From Ramlibacter sp. (GTDB lineage Bacteria > Pseudomonadota > Gammaproteobacteria > Burkholderiales > Burkholderiaceae_C), in contig JADJPY010000001.1 of NCBI GenBank assembly GCA_016713005.1, forward strand, positions 558,001-622,000: a stretch of DNA of 64,000 nt, written 5' to 3'. Under the pieces are notes generated by a model. That model saw nothing but the letters and a program-made list of their open reading frames with translations. It searched no databases and had not been told where the DNA came from. This document shows positions 7,501 through 16,467 of the stretch, piece by piece; position 1 is the first letter of the stretch; each line of letters begins with the position of its first letter. The translations under genes were made by a program, and so were the position numbers.

Positions 7501-7929
7501 CTACTTCGCCCCGGCCTGCGCCGAGGACTGGGTGGCAAAGGTGATCTGGGTCAGGCCGGCGCGGCGCGCGGCTTCCATCACGGTGATCACCGACTGGTGT
7601 GCCGCGGCGGCATCGGCACTGATGATGACCACGGTCTCCTTGCCGGCCTTGGCCACCCCGGACAGGGCAAAGGACAGCGCGTCCACGCTGCGCCCGCTGA
7701 CAGGCTCCTTGTTGACGATGTAGCGCCCGTCCGCCGAGACGGCGACGATCACTTCCTTGGGATAGTCACGCTGGGCCTCGGCGTCGGCCACCGGCAGGCG
7801 CAGCTGCAGTTCGGTGAACTTGCTGTAGGTGGTGGTCAGCATCAGGAAGATCAGGATCACCAGCAGCACGTCGATGAACGGGATCAGGTTGATCTCGGGT
7901 TCCTCGGTGTGGCGCGGACGGAAGTTCAT
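7501..7929 (-). CDS. exbD: ExbD/TolR family biopolymer transport protein
   Basis: A 142-residue inner-membrane protein with one N-terminal transmembrane helix containing the essential aspartate (INLIPFIDVLLVILIFLML) and a periplasmic domain. With the ExbB-like partner it forms a proton-driven stator that energises TonB- or TolA-type proteins. It lies 12 bp after exbB and upstream of lpxK, the standard betaproteobacterial order. No tonB or tolA gene is adjacent, so whether it serves iron uptake, cell-envelope constriction or export cannot be told from here. Confidence 0.93.
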   Translation of the reverse strand: MNFRPRHTEEPEINLIPFIDVLLVILIFLMLTTTYSKFTELQLRLPVADAEAQRDYPKEVIVAVSADGRYIVNKEPVSGRSVDALSFALSGVAKAGKETVVIISADAAAAHQSVITVMEAARRAGLTQITFATQSSAQAGAK

Positions 7930-7941
7930 GACGGGCCGTCC

Positions 7942-8586
7942 CTAGGGCTTGCGCAAGGCCAGCAGGTGGCGCGCGAAGCGCTCGGAGGCCAGCTCCAGCG
8001 TCAGCAGGTAGTAGTCCACCCGGGCGCGGAAATAGCGCCAGAAGATCAGTGCGGGGATGGCGATGATCAGGCCGAACGCGGTGTTGTACAGCGCCACCGA
8101 GATGCCGTGCGCCAGCTGCGCCGGGTTGCCCCCGCCCACAGCCGACCCTGCGCCACCGGTGGGTGCCTGGGAGCCAAAGATTTCGATCATGCCGACCACG
8201 GTGCCAAACAGGCCCAGCAACGGCGCCGCCGATGCGATGGTGGCCAGCGCGGCCAGGTAGCGCTCCAGGCGGTGCGCAACCGCGCGGCCGGTGCCCTCCA
8301 TGCTGGCGCGCAGCTCGCCCTCGGTGCAGCGCGGGTTGGCGTTGAGTGCCCTGAAGCCGCTGGCCAGCACCTCGCCCAGGGCCGAGTTCTGTTCCAGCTG
8401 GGTCACCACGTCGGGCGTCGGCACGGCGCTGCGGGAGACCGCGAGGGCTTCGTCCAGCAGGCGTGGCGGCACGACCTTGTTCTGCTTGAGACTGACGAAG
8501 CGTTCAACGATGAGGGCGAGGCAGATGACGGAGCACGCCATCAGGGGCCATATCGGCCAGCCGGCCGCTTGTATGATCGAAAGCAA
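7942..8586 (-). CDS. exbB: ExbB/TolQ/MotA family proton-channel protein
   Basis: A 214-residue inner-membrane protein with three predicted helices: one N-terminal (IWPLMACSVICLALIVERF) and two in the conserved C-terminal part (TIASAAPLLGLFGTVVGMIE, then ISVALYNTAFGLIIAIPAL). It pairs with ExbD to form the proton channel. I chose the TTG at 8586 because a GGAG site lies six bases upstream and orthologues start with LSIIQAAGWPIWPL-type sequence; a GTG at 8619 is the alternative. It is divergent from xseA. Confidence 0.92.
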   Translation of the reverse strand: MLSIIQAAGWPIWPLMACSVICLALIVERFVSLKQNKVVPPRLLDEALAVSRSAVPTPDVVTQLEQNSALGEVLASGFRALNANPRCTEGELRASMEGTGRAVAHRLERYLAALATIASAAPLLGLFGTVVGMIEIFGSQAPTGGAGSAVGGGNPAQLAHGISVALYNTAFGLIIAIPALIFWRYFRARVDYYLLTLELASERFARHLLALRKP

Positions 8587-8682
8587 TCGGGTCTCCAGGG
8601 AGCGGTTACAACGCGTCACGGATTATGGCGTAGCCGAATCCCGCGCCCGCACCTGGTTTGGGCCCCCGCCACCCACAGAACA

Positions 8683-8691
8683 TGTGGATAA
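8683..8691 (+). promoter_or_regulatory. Single perfect DnaA-box match in the exbB-xseA divergent region
   Basis: TGTGGATAA, the complement of the consensus TTATCCACA. Only one perfect box is visible, with no AT-rich unwinding element or box cluster nearby, so this is not an origin. It may be a DnaA titration or regulatory site, or chance. Confidence 0.35.
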
Positions 8692-8874
8692 CTTTGTGAA
8701 GAACTGGCCTCATATCCCTGCACATTCCGCATCTGGCGTGGCTTGTGACAGATCGATGACGTTTTAAGCAGAAATATCCCCAATGAAATCAACGAGTTGC
8801 ACGGAGGAATGGTGCTTGGCGGGCATCTTTTCCGCTGCGTGTGGCGTTTACCCTGCCACTGTGGAGTACTGAGC

Positions 8875-10206
8875 GTGGCCGACGGCGGATCTCCAGCATT
8901 GGCGCGGCAAGTCTGGCCGGTCGGGGCGTTGTGCCGCGCCGTGGCGGACGCGCTGGAGGCCAGATTCAATCCTGTGGCGGTGCGCGGCGAGATTTCGGGC
9001 TTTTCGCGCGCGGCCAGCGGGCATTGCTACTTCTCCCTCAAGGACGAGTCCGGCCAGCTGCGCTGTGCGATGTTCCGTCGCGCCGCTGGCTTGCTGGACT
9101 TTGCCCCCCGCGACGGCGAACAGGTGGAAGTGCGGGGTCGGCTGGCGGTGTACGAGCCGCGTGGCGACTTGCAGCTGGTGGTGGAATCCATGTCGCGGGC
9201 GGGCCAGGGGGCATTGTTCGAGCAGTTCCTCCAGCTCAAGGCGCGGCTGCAGGCGCAGGGCCTGTTTGATGCCGCCCGCAAGCGGATGCCAGTGCCGCAC
9301 CCGCGCGGCATCGGACTCGTGACGTCCACTGGCGCGGCCGCGTTGCACGACGTGGTGACGGCGCTGCGCCGGCGGGTGCCGCACATCCCGGTGGTGCTGG
9401 CTCCCGCAGCGGTGCAGGGCGCGCAGGCGGCCGGCGAGCTGGTCGCGGCGCTATCAAATTTGTATCAGCTCATCGAGTCCGGGCGCGGCCTGCAGCCTGA
9501 TTTGGCTCATGAAAGTGGCGTCACCATCGACGTGATCCTGCTGGTGCGGGGGGGCGGATCCATCGAGGACCTTGCCGCCTTCAACGACGAGCAGCTGGCG
9601 CACACGCTGCTGCGCAGCCCGGTGCCCGTGATCTGCGGTGTAGGCCACGAGACCGACTTCACGATTGCCGACTTCGTGGCCGATCTGCGCGCGCCCACGC
9701 CCACGGCCGCGGCCGAACTGGCCGCCGAGCCACGCCAGGTGCAACTGGAGGCGCTGGATGCGGTGCTGGAGCAATTGCGCACAGAAGTGGCGCGCCGGCT
9801 GGACGCCCAGCAGCAGCGGCTGGACCAGGCGCTGGCGCGGCTTGGCAGGCCGTCCGGGCTGGTGGCACGCCAGCAATTGCGGCTTGCGGGGCAGGCCCAG
9901 CGCCTGCGCTACGGCGTGCAGGCCAATCTGGTCGCGCAGCGCCAGCGGGGGCAGGAGCAACAGTCGGCGCTGGGCCCGGCCGTATCCGCCAGTGTGGCGC
10001 AGCAACGCCAGCGGCTGGCGGACGCGGGCTTGCGCCTGGAGCTGATGGCGCCCCAGCGCGTGCTGGAGCGAGGCTATGCCATCCTGCAGGACGACGCCGG
10101 GCGGGCGGTGACGCGCGCAGCCCAGACCCGCACCGGCCAGGCCCTGCGGGCCACCCTTGCCGACGGCGAGGTTGATCTCGCCGTCACGGCCCCGCGGGGC
10201 CGTTAG
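8875..10206 (+). CDS. xseA: Exodeoxyribonuclease VII large subunit, with in-frame repeat insertion
   Basis: Catalytic subunit of the bidirectional single-strand exonuclease used in mismatch repair and DNA damage tolerance. The N-terminal OB fold (VRGEISGFSRAASGHCYFSL) is followed by the catalytic domain with VTSTGAAALHD, LLVRGGGSIEDL and CGVGHETDFTIADFVADLRA, then a long helical C terminus. The GTG at 8875 has a GGAG site nine bases upstream; the longer frame lacks similarity. A repeat copy at 9450-9513 replaces the usual short loop before DVILLVRGGGS with LSNLYQLIESGRGLQPDLAH. No xseB lies next to it. Confidence 0.95.
   Translation: MADGGSPALARQVWPVGALCRAVADALEARFNPVAVRGEISGFSRAASGHCYFSLKDESGQLRCAMFRRAAGLLDFAPRDGEQVEVRGRLAVYEPRGDLQLVVESMSRAGQGALFEQFLQLKARLQAQGLFDAARKRMPVPHPRGIGLVTSTGAAALHDVVTALRRRVPHIPVVLAPAAVQGAQAAGELVAALSNLYQLIESGRGLQPDLAHESGVTIDVILLVRGGGSIEDLAAFNDEQLAHTLLRSPVPVICGVGHETDFTIADFVADLRAPTPTAAAELAAEPRQVQLEALDAVLEQLRTEVARRLDAQQQRLDQALARLGRPSGLVARQQLRLAGQAQRLRYGVQANLVAQRQRGQEQQSALGPAVSASVAQQRQRLADAGLRLELMAPQRVLERGYAILQDDAGRAVTRAAQTRTGQALRATLADGEVDLAVTAPRGR
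9450..9513 (+). repeat. Gene-invading repeat, copy D (inside xseA)
   Basis: Starts GCTATCAAATTTGTATCAGC and ends GCCTGATTTGGCTCATGAA. The closest relative in the window is the copy at 63920, which shares the GCTATCAAATTTGTA start and a GATTTGGCTTCAT tail. It has the same direction as the gene, but the reading frame differs from copies A and H. Confidence 0.75.
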
Positions 10207-10251
10207 TTTCTATACTTGGCGTTTTGGCTCTCACACAACACGAGGAAGAAG

Positions 10252-10833
10252 ATGGAACACACCCTGCCCGCACTGCCGTACGCGATCGACGCGCTGGCGC
10301 CGCACTACTCGAAGGAGACGCTGGAGTTCCACCACGGCAAGCACCACAACGCCTATGTGGTGAACCTGAACAACCTGCAAAAAGGCACCGAGTTCGAGAG
10401 CATGTCGCTCGAAGACATCATCCGCAAGTCCAGCGGCGGCATCTACAACAACTCCGCCCAGATCTGGAACCACACCTTCTTCTGGAACTGCATGAAACCC
10501 AACGGCGGCGGCGAGCCGTCGGGTGCGCTGGCCGCGGCCATCAACGCCAAGTGGGGCAGCTACGCTGCGTTCAAGGAAGCCTTTGTGAAGAGTGCGGTGG
10601 GCAATTTCGGTTCCGGCTGGACCTGGCTGGTCAAGAAGGCCGACGGTTCAGTGGACATCGTCAACACCGGCGCTGCCGGCACGCCGCTGACCACGGCCGA
10701 CAAGGCCCTGCTGACGGTGGACGTGTGGGAACACGCCTACTACATCGACTACCGCAACCTGCGCCCCAAGTTCGTCGAGACTTTCCTGTCCAACCTGGTC
10801 AACTGGTCGTTCGCCGAAGCCAACTACGCCTGA
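10252..10833 (+). CDS. sodB: Superoxide dismutase (iron type)
   Basis: Cytoplasmic Fe/Mn-family superoxide dismutase of 193 residues that converts superoxide to hydrogen peroxide and oxygen. Metal ligands are visible: His in LEFHHGKHHNAYV, His in IWNHTFFW, and Asp/His in DVWEHAYYIDY. The segment SAVGNFGSGWTWLV is typical of iron enzymes. The ATG at 10252 follows a GAGGAAG site; the frame extension upstream is not conserved. It is monocistronic, closed by a shared terminator with the convergent DUF192 gene. Confidence 0.96.
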   Translation: MEHTLPALPYAIDALAPHYSKETLEFHHGKHHNAYVVNLNNLQKGTEFESMSLEDIIRKSSGGIYNNSAQIWNHTFFWNCMKPNGGGEPSGALAAAINAKWGSYAAFKEAFVKSAVGNFGSGWTWLVKKADGSVDIVNTGAAGTPLTTADKALLTVDVWEHAYYIDYRNLRPKFVETFLSNLVNWSFAEANYA

Positions 10834-10852
10834 GCGTCCGGGGCATGACAAG

Positions 10853-10880
10853 CAAAAAGCCGGCATTGGCCGGCTTTTTT
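10853..10880. terminator. Bidirectional rho-independent terminator after sodB
   Basis: AAAAAGCCGGC, loop ATT, GCCGGCTTTTTTA. It sits between the convergent sodB and DUF192 genes, with A and T runs on both sides. Confidence 0.9.
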
Positions 10881-10905
10881 ATGGAAGCCTGGGAGGAATG
10901 ACCGC

Positions 10906-11385
10906 TCAGGGCGTGGTCCGGAAGGGCTGCCCACCCAGACGGGCGCCGGCCTTGATGCCCTTTTTGGCAAACCATCCCTGGTTCATCTCCAGCACGTAGC
11001 GCACCGGTTTGGCCGAGCAGTGCGGGTCGGTGGTCTGGGGCTTCATGTCGGCCAGGTTGACGATGGTGCCGTCGTCGTCCACAAACGCCGCCGTGAGCGG
11101 CAGCAGGGTGTTCTTCATCCAGAAGCACTGCCGGGTGGCCTGCTCGAAAATGAACAACATGCCCTCGTGCTGGGGCATTTCCTTGCGCCACATCAGGCCG
11201 ACTTGCTGTTGCATGGGCGTGGCCGCCACCTGTGCATCAATTTGGTGCATGCCCGCCGTCAGCTTGACCCTGGGCAAGTCCATCTGGGGGCTCTCTTGGG
11301 CCAGGGCGGCCAGGCCAGACAGGCCCAGAAGCAGGGCGCAGAAGCCGGCGCGCAGAGGGGGGATAAGGCGGGGATTCGGTTTCAT
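10906..11385 (-). CDS. DUF192 family exported protein
   Basis: A 159-residue protein with a Sec signal peptide (hydrophobic stretch GFCALLLGLSGLAALA, cleavage probably after AQA or LAQ). A DUF192 domain covers most of the rest: VGLMWRKEMPQHEGMLFIF, CFWMKNTLLPLTAAFVDDDG and VLEMNQGWFAKKGIKAG are its typical blocks. It is probably periplasmic. The family has no established biochemical function. It is transcribed towards sodB. Confidence 0.85.
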   Translation of the reverse strand: MKPNPRLIPPLRAGFCALLLGLSGLAALAQESPQMDLPRVKLTAGMHQIDAQVAATPMQQQVGLMWRKEMPQHEGMLFIFEQATRQCFWMKNTLLPLTAAFVDDDGTIVNLADMKPQTTDPHCSAKPVRYVLEMNQGWFAKKGIKAGARLGGQPFRTTP

Positions 11386-11427
11386 GTCGGTTTCCGGGCG
11401 GTCAGGCGGTGGGACGGGCCAACAAAA

Positions 11428-11449
11428 ATGCCCGCGTCATGCGGGCATT
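11428..11449 (-). terminator. Rho-independent terminator of the Lys/Ala-rich gene
   Basis: A near-perfect inverted repeat AATGCCCGC/GCGGGCATT with a short loop. On the minus strand it is followed by TTTTTGTT, so it ends transcripts of the 11497-11760 gene. Confidence 0.8.
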
Positions 11450-11496
11450 CTGCCGAAACAACCGGGAGGGTTGCTCCGAGGTTGGCAAAAGGCGAA

Positions 11497-11760
11497 TTAG
11501 GCCTTCTTGTCTTCCTTCTTGGCCTTCTTGGCCTTCTTGGCCTTCTTTTCAGCCTTCTTTTCGTCCTTGGCGGCGGCCTTTTCTTCCTTCTTCTCTTCCT
11601 TCTTGGCTTCCATCTTCGCGGCCGGGGCGGCGGCCGGAGCAGCGGCGGCAGCCGGGGCGGCCGGAGCAGCGGGCTTGGCCGGGGCGGCCGGGGCAGCAGC
11701 TTGAGCGAACACGCCAGCGGCGAACAGGCCGGAGATCAGGGCAGCGAGAACCTTGTTCAT
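11497..11760 (-). CDS. Small exported Ala/Pro/Lys-rich protein
   Basis: An 87-residue protein with a clear signal peptide (MNKVLAALISGLFAAGVFAQ), an Ala/Pro-rich stretch (about residues 21-50) and a highly charged tail of Lys/Glu/Ala repeats (about 50-87). Similar low-complexity exported proteins occur in Comamonadaceae without an assigned function. The tail could bind DNA, RNA or acidic surface polymers, but this is inference. The ATG at 11760 has a GGAAA site upstream; longer starts have no signal peptide. It has its own terminator. Confidence 0.7.
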   Translation of the reverse strand: MNKVLAALISGLFAAGVFAQAAAPAAPAKPAAPAAPAAAAAPAAAPAAKMEAKKEEKKEEKAAAKDEKKAEKKAKKAKKAKKEDKKA

Positions 11761-11950
11761 GGGGAAATTTCCTTTGGGTAACGTTACTTGAAAACACTTC
11801 CGGAACTGGAAGGCACACCCGTAACGGGACCTCCGCGCTGGCGGTTGACAGAAGTTCACAGTCTGTTTGTCGATAGAATCCTAGGGTTTTGCCTAATCTG
11901 GCCATCCGGCCGCGGCATTGCATCGACTGACACCCACGGAGACAGATCCC

Positions 11951-13204
11951 ATGTACCAGCACATCAAGGTGCCTGCCGCAGGCCAGAAGATCACCGTAAA
12001 CCCCGACATGTCCCTGAACGTACCCGACCAGCCGGTCATTCCCTATATAGAGGGCGACGGCACCGGGTTCGACATCACGCCGGTCATGTTGAAGGTGGTC
12101 GACGCCGCGGTGGCCAAAGCTTACGGCGGCAACAAGAAGATCCACTGGATGGAGGTTTACGCCGGCGAGAAGGCCACGAAGGTCTACGGCCCGGATGTCT
12201 GGCTGCCCGAGGAAACCCTGCAGGCCCTGCGGGAGTACGTCGTGTCGATCAAGGGCCCGCTGACCACGCCCGTGGGGGGCGGCATCCGCTCGCTCAACGT
12301 GGCGCTGCGCCAGGAGCTCGACCTGTACGTGTGCCTGCGCCCGGTCCAGTATTTCAAGGGCGTGCCGTCTCCGGTGAAGGAGCCCGAGAAGATCGACATG
12401 GTGATCTTCCGCGAGAACTCCGAGGACATCTACGCCGGCATCGAATACGAGGCAAAGAGCGACAAGGCCGTCAAGCTGATCAATTTTCTGATCAACGAGA
12501 TGGGCGTCAAGAAGATCCGCTTCCCCGACACGTCGGGCATCGGCATCAAGCCCGTGTCCATCGAGGGCACCGAGCGCCTGGTGCGCAAGGCCATCCAGTA
12601 CGCCATCGACAACGACAAGCCCAATGTGACCATCGTGCACAAGGGCAACATCATGAAGTACACCGAAGGCGGCTTCCGTGACTGGGCCTATGCCCTGGCC
12701 CAGCGCGAGTTTGGCGCCGAGCTGATTGATGGTGGCCCGTGGTGCAGGTTCAAGAACCCCAGGACGGGCAAGGAAATCACCGTCAAGGACAGCATTGCCG
12801 ACGCGTTCCTGCAGCAGATCCTGTTGCGTCCCTCCGAGTACTCGGTGATCGCCACGCTGAACCTCAATGGCGACTACATCTCGGACGCGCTGGCAGCCCA
12901 GGTGGGCGGCATCGGCATTGCCCCGGGCGCCAACCTGAGCGACTCGGTGGCCTGCTTTGAGGCCACCCACGGCACCGCGCCAAAGTACGCCGGCAAGGAC
13001 TATGTCAACCCGGGCTCGGAGATCCTCTCGGCCGAGATGATGCTGCGCCACATGGGCTGGACGGCGGCGGCGGACCTGATCATCAGCTCGATGGAAAAGG
13101 CGATTCTGTCGAAGAAGGTTACCTACGACTTCGCCCGCCTGATGGAAGGCGCGACGCAGGTCAGCTGCTCAGGCTTCGGCCAAGTGATGATCGACCAGAT
13201 GTAG
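11951..13204 (+). CDS. icd: Isocitrate dehydrogenase, NADP-dependent (dimeric type)
   Basis: TCA-cycle enzyme that oxidatively decarboxylates isocitrate to 2-oxoglutarate. It has 417 residues, close to the E. coli enzyme. The active-site segment GGGIRSLNVALRQELDLYVC contains the serine that AceK phosphorylates in enterics. The cofactor region THGTAPKYAGKDYVNPGSEI is of the NADP-using type. The ATG at 11951 follows a GGAGA site. It is separated by a terminator from a second, unrelated isocitrate dehydrogenase in the same direction. Confidence 0.96.
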   Translation: MYQHIKVPAAGQKITVNPDMSLNVPDQPVIPYIEGDGTGFDITPVMLKVVDAAVAKAYGGNKKIHWMEVYAGEKATKVYGPDVWLPEETLQALREYVVSIKGPLTTPVGGGIRSLNVALRQELDLYVCLRPVQYFKGVPSPVKEPEKIDMVIFRENSEDIYAGIEYEAKSDKAVKLINFLINEMGVKKIRFPDTSGIGIKPVSIEGTERLVRKAIQYAIDNDKPNVTIVHKGNIMKYTEGGFRDWAYALAQREFGAELIDGGPWCRFKNPRTGKEITVKDSIADAFLQQILLRPSEYSVIATLNLNGDYISDALAAQVGGIGIAPGANLSDSVACFEATHGTAPKYAGKDYVNPGSEILSAEMMLRHMGWTAAADLIISSMEKAILSKKVTYDFARLMEGATQVSCSGFGQVMIDQM

Positions 13205-13235
13205 AACGTTGCGGTGGGTTTCGACCCAGAGCAAG

Positions 13236-13263
13236 AAAAGCCGCCGCCGGGCGGCTTTTTTTG
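13236..13263 (+). terminator. Rho-independent terminator after icd
   Basis: AAAAGCCGCC, a short loop, then GGGCGGCTTTTTTT. It separates icd from the monomeric isocitrate dehydrogenase gene 65 bp further on. Confidence 0.88.
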
Positions 13264-13328
13264 TCACATCCCACGTCGTAAAATGAGTCGTCGCATCGTG
13301 CGCGCACTCAACCTCCCGAAAGATCCCC

Positions 13329-15569
<2,241 letters not shown>

Positions 15570-15623
15570 TTGCCTGCCGGGCGCCCGAAGCTGCGGCACC
15601 GACATCGCAGCCTGACTCGGCGG

Positions 15624-15866
15624 TCAATTGTCGCCCGGCTTGGGCTGGGTTTGGATCGGCCCGGGCTGGGCCTGGATGTTCTGGGCGTGCAGGCCCTTGG
15701 GGCCCTGCACCAGGTCAAAGCTGACCGGCTCGCCCTGCTTGAGGGTCTTGAAGCCCTCCATGGTGATGGCCGAAAAATGCGCGAACACGTCGGCCCCGCC
15801 GTCGTCGGGCGTGATGAAGCCGAAGCCTTTTGCGTCGTTGAACCACTTCACGGTGCCTTGCGCCAT
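15624..15866 (-). CDS. Cold-shock family RNA-binding protein with Pro/Gln tail
   Basis: An 80-residue CspA-type nucleic-acid-binding protein. The cold-shock domain fills residues 1-66, with both RNA-binding motifs (KGFGFITP and DVFAHFSAI). It ends in a short tail rich in Pro and Gln (GPIQTQPKPGDN) that most Csp proteins lack. The ATG at 15866 follows GGAGG. It is divergent from clpS and convergent with the monomeric IDH gene. Whether it is cold-induced cannot be judged from sequence. Confidence 0.92.
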   Translation of the reverse strand: MAQGTVKWFNDAKGFGFITPDDGGADVFAHFSAITMEGFKTLKQGEPVSFDLVQGPKGLHAQNIQAQPGPIQTQPKPGDN

Positions 15867-16049
15867 CCCCGCCTCCGGCGTTCTCCAATCCTGAGCGCAG
15901 TGTGAGGTCATCGCCGTTGAAAAGTCAATACGAACCAGCCCGCAGGCGGGCCATGCCGCTGCCTGCGTGTGGTCCTTGAAATGTCGCGCCTGCGCCACCA
16001 ATTGCCCTGCGTGGTGCAGTGCGCCACGGCGCTCGATAGAATGATTTTC

Positions 16050-16409
16050 ATGGCAACAAAACCTCCCTCGCAACCCCCGGCGCCCAAGACGCGGCCGGCA
16101 GGCGGGGAGGGTGACGGTGCCGTGGTGCTGGAGCGGCGCACGCAGCGTGTGCAGCCGCCCAAGATGCACCAGGTGGTGATGCTCAACGACGACTACACGC
16201 CCATGGAGTTTGTGGTCGTGGTGATCCAGGAGTTCTTCAGCAAGGACCGCGAAACCGCGACCCAGATCATGCTGAAGATCCACCTGGACGGCAAAGCCGT
16301 CTGCGGCGTGTACTCGCGCGATGTGGCCGCCACCAAGGTCGACCAGGTGCTGGAGGCCGCCAAGCAGGCAGGCCATCCCCTGCAATGTGTCAGCGAGCCC
16401 CTTGAATGA
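16050..16409 (+). CDS. clpS: ClpS, N-end-rule adaptor of ClpAP
   Basis: A 119-residue adaptor that binds proteins with destabilising N-terminal residues and delivers them to ClpA. After a disordered Pro-rich N terminus (residues 1-35), the ClpS core carries MHQVVMLNDDYTPMEFVV, with the substrate-binding Asn-Asp-Asp, and the conserved histidine in IHLDGKAVCGVY. The ATG at 16050 is chosen for length; one at 16041 is an alternative. It lies 58 bp upstream of clpA, the standard order. Confidence 0.95.
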   Translation: MATKPPSQPPAPKTRPAGGEGDGAVVLERRTQRVQPPKMHQVVMLNDDYTPMEFVVVVIQEFFSKDRETATQIMLKIHLDGKAVCGVYSRDVAATKVDQVLEAAKQAGHPLQCVSEPLE

Positions 16410-16467
16410 AGCACTCCGTGGCCGCACACTACCACCAGAATCCCACAGCAAGCCCGAAGGAAAACAC

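Noticed and set aside
8587..8874. Replication origin in the exbB-xseA region
   Set aside because: Only one DnaA box is present, with no AT-rich unwinding region or box cluster, and the neighbouring genes are not origin-linked.
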